A stretch of 39,716 nucleotides of DNA from Clostridium sp. (lineage in GTDB: Bacteria; Bacillota; Clostridia; Acetivibrionales; Acetivibrionaceae): the NCBI GenBank assembly GCA_012523755.1, contig JAAYTO010000115.1, positions 1 through 39,716 on the forward strand, given 5' to 3'. This document shows, piece by piece, positions 9,165-19,575 of the stretch. Below the pieces are notes generated by a model, which ran no database searches, had not been told where the DNA came from, and saw only the letters and a list, made by a program, of their open reading frames with translations. The translations under genes and the position numbers were made by a program. Positions within the stretch are counted from its first letter, which is position 1. Each line of letters begins with the position of its first letter.

Positions 9165-10148
9165 TTATTCGTTTTCAATTGTTAATGATTTTTTTAACCA
9201 GTCTATTGTCTCCCTCAATCCGTCCTCAAGTTTGAATTTGCTGCTCCAGCTAAGATTATTTCTGAGCTTATAGCTATTAAGAGCACAACGGTTTTGTGTA
9301 AGCAGCTTGTTGTCAGAAAATTCAATTCTGTCCTCAGGCTTTCTAAGAAGTCTCAAAACCATTTTTGCCAGATCCCGGTTGGATATCTCTTCTCCGGAAC
9401 CGATATTATAAATTTCGCCTGTTCTGCCATAGAATAAAGCTCTAATTAGGGCTATACAATGATCAAGGACGTATATCCATTCCTTTATATCGGAAGAATT
9501 GTCGTGTAAGTCTATGGGGGTGTTGGAAAGGGCATTTTTTATACAGCTGGGGATAAAATTCTCAATTTTTTGATGAGGCCCATAGTTTGGACAGCACCGG
9601 GTAATTATTGCAGGAAAATCGTAGGCTTCTACAAAGGATTTTACCAGAAGGTCTGCACCTGCTTTCGAGGCAGAGTAAGGATTAAGCGGCAAAATAGGAG
9701 ATTCTTCCGAAAAGAAAATCTCTTTGTCCGTGGTGTAGCCATAAACCTCATCCGTTGATACATGAATAAAGCGGTTGCCTTCAAATTGATGTTTTCCCCA
9801 AAAGTAGAGGGCACTCTCAAGTAACGATTGAGTACCCAGCACATTTGTCTGTGTAATTGAAAGAGGATTTTTAATATTTTTTTCCACACCCGACTCCGAG
9901 GCAAAATGAATTATGTAATCCGGCCGGTGTCGTTTGATTACATAGTTGACAAGATCCTGGTTTACTATGCTGCCTTTTACAAAGTGGTATCTAGGAGATC
10001 TCTCTAGAACTTTGAGATTGTCAAGGCTTGACGCATTGCTTAGGTTATCCAAATTAACAATTATGAAATTTTTATTTCGCCGAAGGAAGAACCTGATAAA
10101 GTTACTTCCTATAAAGCCTGAACCGCCTGTTACAAGCATTACTCTCAT
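9165..10148 (-). CDS. dTDP-glucose 4,6-dehydratase-like NAD-dependent epimerase/dehydratase
   Basis: GGSGFIGSNFIR Rossmann motif, STDEVYG, YSASK, CCPNYGPHQ, extended SDR family resembling RmlB/SpsJ. Confidence 0.85.
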   Translation of the reverse strand: MRVMLVTGGSGFIGSNFIRFFLRRNKNFIIVNLDNLSNASSLDNLKVLERSPRYHFVKGSIVNQDLVNYVIKRHRPDYIIHFASESGVEKNIKNPLSITQTNVLGTQSLLESALYFWGKHQFEGNRFIHVSTDEVYGYTTDKEIFFSEESPILPLNPYSASKAGADLLVKSFVEAYDFPAIITRCCPNYGPHQKIENFIPSCIKNALSNTPIDLHDNSSDIKEWIYVLDHCIALIRALFYGRTGEIYNIGSGEEISNRDLAKMVLRLLRKPEDRIEFSDNKLLTQNRCALNSYKLRNNLSWSSKFKLEDGLRETIDWLKKSLTIENE

Positions 10149-10243
10149 AAAATCACTTCCATAATACTGATTAAATTTTGTAGGATCATATGAATTGTAC
10201 CTAATCCTTTACGCAAGGATTTGTGCAATCATAAATGAGGATA

Positions 10244-10287
10244 CATGATTATCCCTTATCAAAATCATGATTATCCTTTATCAAAAT
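10244..10287. repeat. 22-nt tandem duplication
   Basis: CATGATTATCCCTTATCAAAAT / CATGATTATCCTTTATCAAAAT, one mismatch. Confidence 0.85.
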
Positions 10288-10419
10288 ACTGCATAAATGT
10301 ATTACTGCAAAACATGTAAAGTAGAATAATAGCTTTCTCTTAACATAATATTCATAAACTAAATTTATGTTACTTTAAATTTGAATCAATTCTGCGAATT
10401 GAAGGGTGCCTTATTTTGC

Positions 10420-10441
10420 AAAAAAAAAGGGTATTATACCC
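10420..10441 (-). terminator. Intrinsic terminator for the minus-strand coiled-coil gene
   Basis: Minus strand GGGTA-TAA-TACCC followed by TTTTTTTTT. Confidence 0.65.
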
Positions 10442-10448
10442 CTAAAGC

Positions 10449-10901
10449 CTAATACTTTTTATTTAGATTTCTGAGAAAGTCCGGTGTGATGTTCGAAAAC
10501 CCCGATCCCGGCATTATTGCTTTATTGTACATGTTTTCTTTTTTTGCTTGAGGCGTGTCGATGCTGTTGATTTCAAACACATTTTCTCCCTTTTTATCAT
10601 TGGAAAGCTCTGATGGAAAAAATGTTCTTCTCTCCGGGTAATCATTATCAATTTGTTGTTCTAATTGTTGTTCTAATGCATTTTGCTTGGTTTCGAGTTT
10701 TTCAACCTTTTCATTTAGGGTAGCAATTGATTCTTTAATTTTGCTAATGTTTTCCGAAATGCTTTTTAAAGAGTCAATTATCAAATCTTTTACATCTTTT
10801 TGCTCATCTTTACTTTCCTTGCGGTTGCTGTTTATATGTTCTGTCTGAGCCTTTGAGTTGCAATACCTGTTTATGTACATTCTTCGATTGTTTAATAGCA
10901 T
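10449..10901 (-). CDS. Hypothetical coiled-coil protein
   Basis: 150 aa, RBS ATAAGGAGGT upstream, heptad-like SISENISKIKESIATLNEKVEKLETKQNALEQQLEQQI. Confidence 0.6.
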   Translation of the reverse strand: MLLNNRRMYINRYCNSKAQTEHINSNRKESKDEQKDVKDLIIDSLKSISENISKIKESIATLNEKVEKLETKQNALEQQLEQQIDNDYPERRTFFPSELSNDKKGENVFEINSIDTPQAKKENMYNKAIMPGSGFSNITPDFLRNLNKKY

Positions 10902-11238
10902 AGGGCAGATACCTCCTTATCTTATTATATTATCAATTAATAGAAAATGTGTAATTTGTTCTTATTTATTTTGCATATTTAGGAAATGCTAGTATTTCAA
11001 GCTGGTGTAGTGAATGAATATTAATATTTGGATAAAAATAAAAATGGAATAAAATCTAAAAGTAAAAACAGAAAATTACAAACTTGATTAAAATTAAAAT
11101 GAATTAAACTTGCGTTTATTACAAAAGCTTTATACGAAAGCTATATTTTTTATTAATCAAAAATTTTATTTTGTAATCATAACTATTATAAATAGTTTTG
11201 TAAAGTTTATGCAAGAAATCTAAGAAAGGATGAATTAG

Positions 11239-13701
11239 ATGAAAGCAGTTATCATGGCGGGAGGAGAAGGTACCAGACTAAGACCTCTTACATGCAACAG
11301 ACCAAAACCAATGGTGCCTATTGTAAACAAGCCTGTTATGGAACATATTATTGAATTGCTAAAAAAATACGAGCTTGCAGATGTTGCTGTGACACTGCAG
11401 TACTTACCAGATATGATAAAAGACTATTTTGGCGATGGTAAGGAGTTTGGTATAAACTTAAGATATTATGTTGAAGACAAACCAATGGGTACAGCAGGAA
11501 GCGTAAAAAATGCCGAAGAGTTTCTTGATGATACGTTTATAGTAATTAGCGGTGATGCCCTTACAGACATTGACCTAAAAAAGGCAATAGATTTTCATTT
11601 CAGCAAGGGTTCTATTGCGACACTTGTTTTGAAAAAAGTTGATATTCCCTTAGAATACGGAGTGGTTGTGACCGATGAAAATGGCAGAATTACAAGGTTT
11701 TTAGAGAAACCAAGCTGGGGAGAGGTTTTTAGTGATACTGTAAATACAGGAATTTATATATTATCTCCTGAGGTTTTGGGATATTTCAATAAAAATGAAA
11801 TGTTTGATTTTAGCAAGGATCTTTTTCCCATACTTCTGAGGGAAAACAAACCAATGTATGGATATATAACCGATGAGTACTGGTGTGATATAGGAGATTT
11901 GACAGCATACAGCCAAGCCCATAAAGATGTATTGGACAACAAGGTGAAAGTAACGATTACGGGAAACCAGGTAAGGGATGGACTATGGATTGGAGAGGGG
12001 GCGGTAATAGAGGACAATGTCACTATAGAGGAGCCCTGCGTGATTGGGGCAAACACAAGGATAAAAACGGGTTCAGTTATCGGAAGTTATTCTGTTTTGG
12101 GCGATAACAATATTATTGGTGAAAGAAGTGGTGTTAAAAGAAGCATATTGTGGAAAAACAATGTTCTCGATAGTAATGTTCAACTCAGAGGTACGGTCAT
12201 ATGCAGCAAAGTTAATATTAAAGAGAATGTCTCTACCTTTGAGAACTCTGTTATTGGAGATGATACGGTTATTAACCAAAATGTACTGGTAAAACCCGAC
12301 ATAAAAATATGGCCCAATAAAATGATAGAGAGTGGAACTGAGGTAAGCTCCAACCTTGTTTGGGGTTCCAAATTCATCCGCTCTATATTCGGGTTCAGAG
12401 GTCTGGCAGGAGAAATAAATGTGGATATAACCCCGGAATACGCATCAAAGCTTGGGGCAGCTTATGGTGCAACTTTCAAAGGTAAGGGGAAAATTGGCAT
12501 AAGCTCTGATGATTCAGCACCGGCTAAAATGTTAAAAATGTCCTTTATGTCCGGTTTGATGTCTGCAGGGCTAAAGGTTCTTGATTTCGGTATCTTGCAT
12601 TTACCTGTTTTCCGGTCGGCGGTAAGGTTTTATGGTGCAGACGGAGGTATCCATATCGGTACTTCAAGCAAGGACAGCACAAAGCTTAACGTAGACTTTA
12701 TAGACAAAAACGGGAGCAATATAGAAAGAAGTATTGAAAGAAAAATTGAAAATGCCTTCCAGAGGGAAGATTTTAGCAGGTGTGAAGGAGATGCCATTGA
12801 TGATATTGAAGCAATTCCCGATTACACTGGGTTTTATTTGAGGAATATATTAAACAATACAAAATCAAAGAATATGGAATACAGGATTCTTTTAAATTCT
12901 CCTTCAGAATACATTCTTGAAACGGTGGAAAGTCTTTTGACAAGCCTTGGGTGTACCGTTGAAAAAACAGTTCTTGATTTGCATAATGCTAAAGCCATGA
13001 GTAAGGGAAATGATTCGGGTGAAATGAACTACTTTATAAGCACCACAAGAATGGGGGATTTTGATCTGGGCGTTTCCATTGAAGACACTTCGGAGAAAAT
13101 GATGCTGGTAGACAACAACGGACGGGTTATTTCCGATGATATGTTTACTGCTCTTATTTCATTGATAATGTTTAAGACTGTGGAGGGCGGAACCGTAGTG
13201 GTGCCCATTTCTGCAAGTTCTGTTATTGAAAAAATAGCAGAGCAAAATAATGGTAGGGTAATAAGAACAAAGACATCCCCTCAGGATCTAATGAATAAAA
13301 TTTTGGGCAGTGAAGTACAAGATAACGTCTATGACCAGTTTGCACTGCATTTTGATGCAATTGCCGGATTGGTTAAAATATTGGATTTCATGAAATCCAA
13401 TAATCATAAGCTTTCGGATCTTGTTGATATGATACCTCAATTTTATGTGAGTGAAAAAGAGGTTGACTGCTCATGGAATGCAAAAGGGAAGGTAATACGG
13501 CAAATTATTCAGGAAAACGATAATGAAAGCATTCAGACCCTTGAGGGCGTAAAAATATTTAAAGACGGAGGCTGGGTACTGGTTTTGCCTGATGCAGAGC
13601 AACCGGTGTGTCGGATAAAAAGTGAAAGCCACTCTGCTGAGTTTGCAGAAGAGCTTACAAATTTTTATATAAACAGGGTTAAAGAGATTAGCCAAAAGTG
13701 A
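11239..13701 (+). CDS. Nucleotidyltransferase (mannose-1-P guanylyltransferase-like) fused to a left-handed beta-helix and a degenerate phosphomannomutase domain
   Basis: [28 protein letters not shown], hexapeptide repeats, then a PMM-like region (LTPE/KLGAAYG-, GADGGIHIG-, [10 protein letters not shown]-like). Confidence 0.9.
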   Translation: MKAVIMAGGEGTRLRPLTCNRPKPMVPIVNKPVMEHIIELLKKYELADVAVTLQYLPDMIKDYFGDGKEFGINLRYYVEDKPMGTAGSVKNAEEFLDDTFIVISGDALTDIDLKKAIDFHFSKGSIATLVLKKVDIPLEYGVVVTDENGRITRFLEKPSWGEVFSDTVNTGIYILSPEVLGYFNKNEMFDFSKDLFPILLRENKPMYGYITDEYWCDIGDLTAYSQAHKDVLDNKVKVTITGNQVRDGLWIGEGAVIEDNVTIEEPCVIGANTRIKTGSVIGSYSVLGDNNIIGERSGVKRSILWKNNVLDSNVQLRGTVICSKVNIKENVSTFENSVIGDDTVINQNVLVKPDIKIWPNKMIESGTEVSSNLVWGSKFIRSIFGFRGLAGEINVDITPEYASKLGAAYGATFKGKGKIGISSDDSAPAKMLKMSFMSGLMSAGLKVLDFGILHLPVFRSAVRFYGADGGIHIGTSSKDSTKLNVDFIDKNGSNIERSIERKIENAFQREDFSRCEGDAIDDIEAIPDYTGFYLRNILNNTKSKNMEYRILLNSPSEYILETVESLLTSLGCTVEKTVLDLHNAKAMSKGNDSGEMNYFISTTRMGDFDLGVSIEDTSEKMMLVDNNGRVISDDMFTALISLIMFKTVEGGTVVVPISASSVIEKIAEQNNGRVIRTKTSPQDLMNKILGSEVQDNVYDQFALHFDAIAGLVKILDFMKSNNHKLSDLVDMIPQFYVSEKEVDCSWNAKGKVIRQIIQENDNESIQTLEGVKIFKDGGWVLVLPDAEQPVCRIKSESHSAEFAEELTNFYINRVKEISQK

Positions 13702-13734
13702 TTTATTGGTTTGAACAGGATTAAGAAAAACAGA

Positions 13735-13758
13735 TGGGGCATGTTGCCCCTCATTTTT
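13735..13758 (+). terminator. Intrinsic terminator
   Basis: GGGGCA-TGT-TGCCCC-TCATTTTT. Confidence 0.75.
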
Positions 13759-13860
13759 CCTCTTAATTATGAAATTATCCTGCTGCAAGGAGGGGCAATC
13801 CCCAAAAAAAATGGGCTCATAATCTCAAAATTGTATCTGACATGTGGCGGTCTTGCCAAG

Positions 13861-14178
13861 TCAATCCCCGAAAATAGGGTCATAATCCTCTTCTATGATG
13901 GGCTCAAAATAGAAATCAATGTACATGGGCTCTCCTTTCCCATCTTCATTGTCTGAAAAAGCAGCACGAAACTCAAATTCAGGCTCCTTTATCATGTCCC
14001 TTGCCTTTTTATCTAAAGGAATGGTTGAAATGCGGTAAATTCCATGCTCTTTAAGCTTATTAACTACCCATTCAAATTCAGCCATATCATCTACATCCAT
14101 GCAGGGTATTTTTCCATTTTTCATTTCTTTTATGACATCTTCAATTTCTCCAGTCTGATATCTGATTTGATAAAACAT
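13861..14178 (-). CDS. Hypothetical acidic protein
   Basis: 105 aa ORF, RBS TTTGGAGG upstream; no family recognised. Confidence 0.6.
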   Translation of the reverse strand: MFYQIRYQTGEIEDVIKEMKNGKIPCMDVDDMAEFEWVVNKLKEHGIYRISTIPLDKKARDMIKEPEFEFRAAFSDNEDGKGEPMYIDFYFEPIIEEDYDPIFGD

Positions 14179-14430
14179 TAGAAAAAACCTCCAAATAAAT
14201 AGATTTCAGAATATTTTAAAATTCACTATATATTTTATACCACATAATAAAGATATAAAAGCAAAATAAAACATTTATATAAATGTACTTGAAATAGTAT
14301 TTTTTTATTGTAGAATAAAAATACAAGGTTTTTTTATTATTGGAAATTTAATAAATGTACAGTTTTTCGAAAAGGAATAGTTTGAATCTGCGAATAGTTT
14401 GAATCTATTACGAATAAAGGAAGCTTGATT

Positions 14431-15141
14431 ATGAAGAGAAAAGATATAAGATTCATACTGATGATTTTGTTTATGCTTTTTGGTATCATTATATCGATTC
14501 AGTTCAGGAGCGTTTTGGATGCTAACAAAGATAAACCCTCAATTGTTTATCAGATTGAGAGCCTCAGGGATCAGCTAAATACTGAGAAAATCATCGGAAG
14601 TGAGCTTAGAGAACAGATTGATGAATATATAAAAAAAGAAGAAGAATATATCAAAAGCATTATGAACCTTAGCAATGACGGGCTTATAGAGGAGTGGAAA
14701 AATGCAAGGTTCATTGCAGGTCTTTCAGATGTCAAGGGAAACGGAGTGGTTATAAAAATTAATGATGCAGCTAATTTTGAAGAGGGCTCTATAGATAATT
14801 ATGTTGTTCATGACCGTGATCTGGTTATGGTGCTGAATGAATTAAAGAAAGCAGGGGCACAGGCTATTTCAATCAACAATGAAAGGATACTTTCTACTAC
14901 CGAGATAATATGTGCAGGGCCTACCGTAAGAATAAACAAGAACAGGTACGCTGTTCCTTTTGAAATAAAGGCGATAGGTAATCCTAAAAAACTATACGAG
15001 GCGATTGTCAACAGTCCAATTGCCATGGGATTTAAGGATTATGGGAAGGTATTTGAGGTAAGGGAAGCTAAGAATATTGTTATACCAAAGTTCGGTGGAG
15101 ATATAAATAATTTAGTCAAAGGTCTGGAGGTAGTTGAATAA
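14431..15141 (+). CDS. DUF881 family protein
   Basis: N-terminal TM, coiled coil, VKGNGVVIKINDA...VVHDRDLVMVLNELKKAGAQAISINNERI, DUF881/YlxW-like. Confidence 0.85.
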   Translation: MKRKDIRFILMILFMLFGIIISIQFRSVLDANKDKPSIVYQIESLRDQLNTEKIIGSELREQIDEYIKKEEEYIKSIMNLSNDGLIEEWKNARFIAGLSDVKGNGVVIKINDAANFEEGSIDNYVVHDRDLVMVLNELKKAGAQAISINNERILSTTEIICAGPTVRINKNRYAVPFEIKAIGNPKKLYEAIVNSPIAMGFKDYGKVFEVREAKNIVIPKFGGDINNLVKGLEVVE

Positions 15142-15851
15142 TGAGTATTTCAAGAAATCTATCCATTACTTTAATATGTTTGATATTGGGGATTATGCTG
15201 TCATGGCAATATAAAAGCATTCATAACAACAAAAAGGTGGCTTCGAATCAAACAGGAACGTTGTATACATTGCAAGAGGAACTTTTGTCAGAAAAAACCA
15301 AAAATGAGAATCTGAGAGCCAGAAATCAAGAGCTGGAACAGCAAGTATCGAAGTATATCAATGCGGAAGGAAACAATAAAAAAATTGAGGAGAGCTTAAG
15401 GGAGGAAATTCTAAGGTGCAGGACTCTTGCGGGTCTGAACGATGTTGTGGGACCGGGAGTGGAGGTAATTATTGATGATGGAGAATACAATAGTGTAACC
15501 GACAATTATTTGTTGGTTCTCATAAATGAAATCAGAGCGTCAGAAGCTCAAGCTATATCGATGAACGGAGAACGCATTGTGGCCATGTCTGAGATTAAGA
15601 TGACAAATGATAAAATTTCACCCCGTATTATTGTAGTAAATGGAAGACAAATGCAGGCACCCTTTGTTATAAAGGCAATAGCTGACCCTGATAAGCTTAA
15701 TAACTCATTAAACATGCTTGAAGGAATTGTGGACAGGTTTAGAGATTTTTATGGACTCGAGATAACTATTAAAAAAATGGATAAAATTGAAATTCCAAAG
15801 GTTAATGACGATGGTTCAGTTTTAAAATACAATCTTCTTGATCCTGTATAA
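15141..15851 (+). CDS. DUF881 family protein (second, tandem)
   Basis: Same architecture: VVGPGVEVIIDDG...NEIRASEAQAISMNGERIVAMSEI; start overlaps the preceding stop. Confidence 0.85.
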   Translation: MSISRNLSITLICLILGIMLSWQYKSIHNNKKVASNQTGTLYTLQEELLSEKTKNENLRARNQELEQQVSKYINAEGNNKKIEESLREEILRCRTLAGLNDVVGPGVEVIIDDGEYNSVTDNYLLVLINEIRASEAQAISMNGERIVAMSEIKMTNDKISPRIIVVNGRQMQAPFVIKAIADPDKLNNSLNMLEGIVDRFRDFYGLEITIKKMDKIEIPKVNDDGSVLKYNLLDPV

Positions 15852-15911
15852 AATATGGCTTTTGTTGAAGCAGTGGTTATTTTTTTAGATAGTTTAATAT
15901 ATAAATATAAT

Positions 15912-15963
15912 AGGCCTTAAATTTGTACTAATGATTTAAATTAAAGTACATAATTTAAGGCCT
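15912..15963 (+). terminator. Long hairpin, probable terminator between DUF881 pair and pdaA
   Basis: AGGCCTTAAATT (15912-15923) and AATTTAAGGCCT (15952-15963) perfectly complementary; inner TGTACT/AGTACA; TTTTT 5-10 nt downstream. Confidence 0.6.
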
Positions 15964-15990
15964 CAACTGTTTTTATAGGGGGCTTGTCCA

Positions 15991-16941
15991 ATGAAGAAAA
16001 GAATAATTGTTCTTGCAATTGTATCAGGCTTATTATTGACAATAGGCTTTTTAGGAAGAGGAAAAAAGGATAGCTTGAGTTTGCCTGATATGGGTGGGGT
16101 ATACTCGGTAAGTCTTGATAATCTGGATTTTAGTACAGAAATTACAGGTATGCTCAACGATGGGGTAATAAATGAGATACCCTATGAGGAATATGAGGAT
16201 GTCTTTGCACAGGTACAGCCGGTGAACGGATACAACAATAAGGTACTGAGGTGGGGAATTGCCAGAAGGGGATTTGGCAAAACTCCCGATGCCGATCCCG
16301 GTGCACCGGAGCTTTTAGCGAAGTATGGGGGAGTTTACCTGGGTGACACTTCAAAAAACATAATATACCTTACCTTTGACGAAGGTTATGAGAACGGCTA
16401 TACATCAAAAATCCTTGATGTATTAAGAGATAATAACGTTAAGGCAATATTTTTTATAACGGGACCTTATCTTAAGGAGCATCAGGATTTGGTAAGAAGA
16501 ATGGTGGAAGACGGGCATGTGGTTGGCAACCATACAATTCATCACCCCAGCCTTCCCAGTGTAGGAGACCGGGAGCTTGAGGAGGAAATTCTTGGCCTGG
16601 ACAGGGCATTTTATGAAAAATTCGGTACAAATATGAAATTTTTGAGACCCCCAAAGGGCGAGTATAGCGAAAGAACCTTGGCAATTACTCAAAAACTCGG
16701 TTATACCAACTTGTTTTGGAGCTTTGCCTATGATGATTGGCATAGGGACAAAGTAAGAGGACCGGAATACGCCTATAAAAAGGTAATGGATAACCTTCAC
16801 AATGGTGCTGTACTTCTTCTTCATGCTGTTTCAAAGGATAACGCCGATGCTCTTGACATGATAATTAAAGGAGCAAGGGAAAAGGGGTTTGAGTTTGGGG
16901 ATCCTAATGACTTACAGCATTCTAATCAACAAAAAAGTTAG
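15991..16941 (+). CDS. pdaA: Polysaccharide deacetylase, PdaA-like (delta-lactam biosynthesis)
   Basis: IIYLTFDEGYENGYTSKILDVLRDNNVKAIFFITG, VGNHTIHHPSL, FLRPPKGEYS, LLLHAVS. Confidence 0.9.
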   Translation: MKKRIIVLAIVSGLLLTIGFLGRGKKDSLSLPDMGGVYSVSLDNLDFSTEITGMLNDGVINEIPYEEYEDVFAQVQPVNGYNNKVLRWGIARRGFGKTPDADPGAPELLAKYGGVYLGDTSKNIIYLTFDEGYENGYTSKILDVLRDNNVKAIFFITGPYLKEHQDLVRRMVEDGHVVGNHTIHHPSLPSVGDRELEEEILGLDRAFYEKFGTNMKFLRPPKGEYSERTLAITQKLGYTNLFWSFAYDDWHRDKVRGPEYAYKKVMDNLHNGAVLLLHAVSKDNADALDMIIKGAREKGFEFGDPNDLQHSNQQKS

Positions 16942-16954
16942 AAGGAGAAAGTCT

Positions 16955-17272
16955 ATGCAGAAAAAGAGAAGGAGTTATACAAAAAAGGGCAAAGGGGAAG
17001 AAAATAAAAGAAAATTAAAGGAAAAAGTTGTGGAGATATTGGAACTTCCCAAAGAGGTGGTGATGGATCTACCTAAGATAACAATGTTCGGAAACAGAAA
17101 CCTTCTAGTGGAAAACTTCAAGGGAATTATTGAGTATGATGATAACATAATAAGGATAAATACCGGAAGAGGAATCATAAAGGTTAGCGGCGAGAAACTG
17201 GTGATTAAAGAAATTACATTGGAGGACCTTATGATAGATGGAGATATTGTTTCATTGGAATTTTTAAAGTAG
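16955..17272 (+). CDS. yqfC: Sporulation protein YqfC
   Basis: LELPKEVVMDLPKITMFGNRNLLVENFKGIIEYDDNIIRINTGRGIIKVSGEKLVIKEI, upstream of yqfD; ATG 16955 after AGAAGGAGAA. Confidence 0.93.
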   Translation: MQKKRRSYTKKGKGEENKRKLKEKVVEILELPKEVVMDLPKITMFGNRNLLVENFKGIIEYDDNIIRINTGRGIIKVSGEKLVIKEITLEDLMIDGDIVSLEFLK

Positions 17273-17287
17273 CGTGGGGGAGTAAAA

Positions 17288-18481
17288 ATGTTGCTGTTTA
17301 GGTTATGGAATTATATCAGAGGATATGTTATTATAGTAGTTGAGGGATATTTTCTGGAGAAGTTTGTAAATATATGTACAAGAAGACAGATATTACTGCT
17401 TGATATTAAGAGGCAGAAGAACAGTAAAATGACTCTTAAAGTTAGTATTAAAGGGTTTAGGATGCTAAAACCCATTGCCAAGAAGACCGGCTGCAGAGTA
17501 AAAATTCTAAAAAAACACGGTTTGCCGTTTTTAATCAACAGGTATAAAAGCAGGAAAACATTTTTACTTGGTGCAGCGTTGTTTATTGTGTTATTCTATA
17601 TAATGACATCCTTTGTATGGACTATTGAGGTTACGGGAAACAAAAAAATTGAATCACAGATTATTATTGAAAGACTGACATTCATGGGAGTAAGACCTGG
17701 GGTGTTAAAATACAGGGTTAATCCCGAAAAGATCGCAGACCGGATTATTATGGATGTGGATGGACTTTCCTATGTGAATGTAATGGTAAGGGGCACAAAA
17801 ATAAAAGTGGAGGTAGCTGAAGGGGTAGATGTTCCACCAATGGTGCCTTTAAGTGAACCCTGTGATATTGTTGCTAAGAAGGATGGGGTTATAAAGTCAA
17901 TCATAGTTAAAGCAGGTCAGGTAGCAGTTGAGGAAGGGGATACGGTTAAAAAAGGACAATTACTTGTTTCGGGAAATATACCGATAAAGAATATGGAGGA
18001 CAGTCCGAGAAAGGTTCATGCTATTGGAAGGGTTATGGCGAGAACATGGTATGAAACCACTCAGCCTGTTGAGCTTAGGGTTGTTGAAAAGATTAGAACC
18101 GGGCAGAAAAAGGATAATATATCCTTGGTGTTGTTCTCGAAAAAAATTGATTTATTTAGTGAAAAGGTTGATTATAGCGATTATGACAGGGTAGAAACGG
18201 AGAAATTCCTTTCAATAGGAGAAAACCTTGTCCTACCCTTTGGTGCTGTTATCGAAACCTATTATGAGAATGACATCACAGAGGCGGAGGTTTCTTTAGA
18301 AGAAGCAAAGGAAAACGCTGCAAGTGTTGCCTATCGGAAAGCCCTTGAGGATGTTCCCGAAGGTGCACAAATCATCGATAGAAGAATTGAGTTTGTTGAG
18401 GGCGAAAACGGTGATATAATTGCTGATGTTATTATAGAGTGTTTGGAGGATATAGGAGTTAAAAAAGAGATTGAACGCTAA
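17288..18481 (+). CDS. yqfD: Sporulation protein YqfD
   Basis: ~397 aa with TM and FVWTIEVTGNKKIESQIIIERL, position between yqfC and phoH. Confidence 0.93.
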   Translation: MLLFRLWNYIRGYVIIVVEGYFLEKFVNICTRRQILLLDIKRQKNSKMTLKVSIKGFRMLKPIAKKTGCRVKILKKHGLPFLINRYKSRKTFLLGAALFIVLFYIMTSFVWTIEVTGNKKIESQIIIERLTFMGVRPGVLKYRVNPEKIADRIIMDVDGLSYVNVMVRGTKIKVEVAEGVDVPPMVPLSEPCDIVAKKDGVIKSIIVKAGQVAVEEGDTVKKGQLLVSGNIPIKNMEDSPRKVHAIGRVMARTWYETTQPVELRVVEKIRTGQKKDNISLVLFSKKIDLFSEKVDYSDYDRVETEKFLSIGENLVLPFGAVIETYYENDITEAEVSLEEAKENAASVAYRKALEDVPEGAQIIDRRIEFVEGENGDIIADVIIECLEDIGVKKEIER

Positions 18482-18597
18482 AAGTAAATTGTATTCCTGA
18501 ATATGCGTTCAATAGCTATAGGAATATGATTTTTTGCAAAACTCTGAATAAATTATTGTAAAATGTTTTGCGAAACACACGGATTGGAGGGGAATAT

Positions 18598-19575
18598 TTG
18601 GAAAGTCTTGTGGAAGTATCCTTGGAATTTGACAGAATTGAGCATGCTATGAACCTCTTTGGCAATTTTGACGAGAATATAAATGTAGTTGAAGATGCTT
18701 TTAATGTAAAGATTATTTCCAGGGACAATGAAATTAGGGTTGTTGGTTACAGTGATGCGGTATATAAAGCACAAACGGTTCTTCAGCGGCTTATTAGTTT
18801 AGCGGCACAGGGAGATACAATTACCAAACAGAATGTAAGCTATCTTGTTCAGCTGGCCGATGAGAACCAATTAGACAGGGTTAAGGATTTTCGTGCAGAT
18901 TGCATTTGTGTAACAGCGAGGGGAAAGCAGATTAAGTCTAAGACCCATGGGCAGAAAATGTATGTGGATGCAATGAAAAACAATGATGTTGTATTCGGAA
19001 TTGGTCCAGCAGGTACTGGAAAGACGTTTTTAGCTGTTGCCATGGCGGTGACAGCTTTTAGAAATAAAGAGGTCAATAGGATTGTTCTTACCCGACCGGC
19101 TGTTGAGGCAGGGGAAAAGCTAGGGTTTTTACCCGGTGACTTACAGCACAAGGTTGATCCTTATCTTAGACCGTTATACGATGCATTGTATGAGATGATG
19201 GGATTTGAAACTTATCACAAGTATCTTGAAAAGGGAATGATAGAGGTGGCACCCCTTGCCTATATGAGGGGAAGGACACTGGATGATTCTTTTATTATAC
19301 TTGATGAAGCCCAGAATACTACCCCGGAGCAGATGAAGATGTTTCTGACGCGAATTGGTTTTGGCTCAAAGGCGGTAATTAACGGTGATGTTACCCAAGT
19401 AGACCTTCCCGGAGATAAAAAATCCGGATTAAAAGAGGTTATAAAGGTGTTAAAGGATATAAAAGGAATTTCCTTTGTTTATCTGTCTGATAGGGATGTT
19501 GTCAGGCATGAACTGGTTCAAAGAATCATACAGGCTTATGAAAGGTATGATAAGGTTGCGAAAAATCACAGATAA
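18598..19575 (+). CDS. phoH: PhoH family ATPase
   Basis: VFGIGPAGTGKTFLAVAMAV, RPAVEAGEKLGFLPGDLQHKVDPYLRPLYDAL, FIILDEAQNTTPEQMKMFLTRIGFGSK; TTG 18598 after TTGGAGGGG. Confidence 0.96.
   Translation: MESLVEVSLEFDRIEHAMNLFGNFDENINVVEDAFNVKIISRDNEIRVVGYSDAVYKAQTVLQRLISLAAQGDTITKQNVSYLVQLADENQLDRVKDFRADCICVTARGKQIKSKTHGQKMYVDAMKNNDVVFGIGPAGTGKTFLAVAMAVTAFRNKEVNRIVLTRPAVEAGEKLGFLPGDLQHKVDPYLRPLYDALYEMMGFETYHKYLEKGMIEVAPLAYMRGRTLDDSFIILDEAQNTTPEQMKMFLTRIGFGSKAVINGDVTQVDLPGDKKSGLKEVIKVLKDIKGISFVYLSDRDVVRHELVQRIIQAYERYDKVAKNHR

Noticed and set aside
11181-11197. AACTATT-ATA-AATAGTT palindrome upstream of the nucleotidyltransferase fusion gene
   Set aside because: Very AT-rich context; a 7-bp AT palindrome is expected by chance.
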